A DNA stretch of 64,000 nucleotides, taken from positions 24,697-88,696 of the forward strand of contig NZ_JAJAQC010000030.1 of assembly GCF_027604915.1 (NCBI RefSeq). Reading direction: 5' to 3'. The notes below the pieces were generated by a model. It did no database searches. It was not told where the DNA came from and saw nothing but the letters and a program-made list of their open reading frames with translations. The stretch comes from Streptomonospora mangrovi. Lineage in GTDB: Bacteria; Actinomycetota; Actinomycetes; Streptosporangiales; Streptosporangiaceae. A program made the position numbers and the translations under genes. Within the stretch, counting starts at the first letter, position 1. Every line of letters begins with the position of its first letter. Positions 63,875 through 64,000 of the stretch are shown here, in pieces.

Positions 63875-64000
63875 ATGCCCCCGTTTGGTCCCGACACGCC
63901 CCAATGGGCGCGCACGACCATCAAGTACCTCCTGGGCATCGAGATCCCCTCAGCCGACCCCGCCGCGATGCGCGCCCTGGCCCAACTCCAAGACGTGGTC
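63875..64000 (+). CDS. N-terminus of a WXG100-like (CpnT-type) secreted toxin candidate, cut by window edge
   Basis: Only 42 residues are visible: MPPFGPDTPQWARTTIKYLL followed by GIEIPSADPAAMRALAQLQD and VV. The pattern of an early W, a short helix, a G-x-[DEI]-x-P segment, then DPxxMRALAxLxD, matches the N-terminal WXG100-like domain (as in CpnT and many actinobacterial polymorphic toxins) used for type VII or related export. The C-terminal effector is outside the window, so the function is not known. GAGG lies ten bases before ATG 63875. Confidence 0.55.
   Translation, partial: MPPFGPDTPQWARTTIKYLLGIEIPSADPAAMRALAQLQDVV

Overview
The window is one contiguous piece of a very high-GC chromosome (third codon positions almost all G or C). 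Gene content and order point to a filamentous actinomycete, and a member of the Nocardiopsidaceae (Nocardiopsis/Streptomonospora-like) is my best guess: a HrdB-type principal sigma factor with a long Lys/Ala-rich linker, separate parC and parE, a coenzyme-B12 ribonucleotide reductase (nrdJ) with its repressor nrdR, an actinobacterial Tad/Flp pilus locus, a mannitol-type PTS and a secreted GH64 glucanase. No tRNA, rRNA, CRISPR array, insertion sequence or prophage was seen. Most of the window is ordinary chromosomal core, with accessory patches at 32-46 kb and at the right edge.

Layout. 0-1.4 kb: the N-terminal part of a RecQ-like helicase (running off the left edge) and a hypothetical gene. 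1.6-8.2 kb: a complete minus-strand mnhA-G (Mrp) cation/proton antiporter operon with every junction overlapping. 8.7-16 kb: parC, a beta-carbonic anhydrase, a TPR protein, a Cds1-like PLP enzyme and, convergently, parE. 16.5-25.5 kb: a small zinc-ribbon protein, yaaA, hrdB, a PAS-GAF-PP2C phosphatase, and two uncharacterised genes. 25.5-30.4 kb: a tyrosine phosphatase, a sugar nucleotidyltransferase, a membrane-anchored tandem-AAA ATPase and rnhB. 30.6-35.6 kb: small membrane proteins and a coupled pair of membrane SPFH proteins. 35.8-39.8 kb: a LysR/MFS divergent pair with a clear operator, an NAD(P)-binding protein and a CBS protein. 40-43 kb: an antitoxin-like gene with no toxin, a Tat-exported beta-1,3-glucanase, and a 1-kb gene-free stretch holding a run of 20 G and an iron-box-like sequence. 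43-46.6 kb: nrdR-nrdJ preceded by two NrdR boxes. 47.3-58.4 kb: a Tad pilus operon of about twelve genes, including a 57-residue Flp-type pilin and an OmpA-domain giant protein. 59-63 kb: a mannitol-type PTS operon with its DeoR regulator and dehydrogenase. The right edge cuts a gene whose first 42 residues resemble the WXG100-like N-terminal domain of CpnT-type toxins.

How it works together. The core part covers chromosome decatenation (ParC/ParE), primary transcription (HrdB), dNTP supply (NrdJ/NrdR), RNA:DNA hybrid removal (RnhB) and ion/pH homeostasis (Mrp). The surface part covers pilus assembly, glucan degradation and polyol uptake. Several genes (parC, the Cds1-like gene, the 543-residue unknown, the phosphatase, the nucleotidyltransferase) have a -10-like hexamer 5-7 bases before the start codon and no Shine-Dalgarno sequence, which suggests leaderless transcripts. 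The least explained items are the SPFH pair, the tandem-AAA membrane protein, the OmpA-domain Tad protein, the pentapeptide-repeat exported protein and the truncated toxin-like gene.
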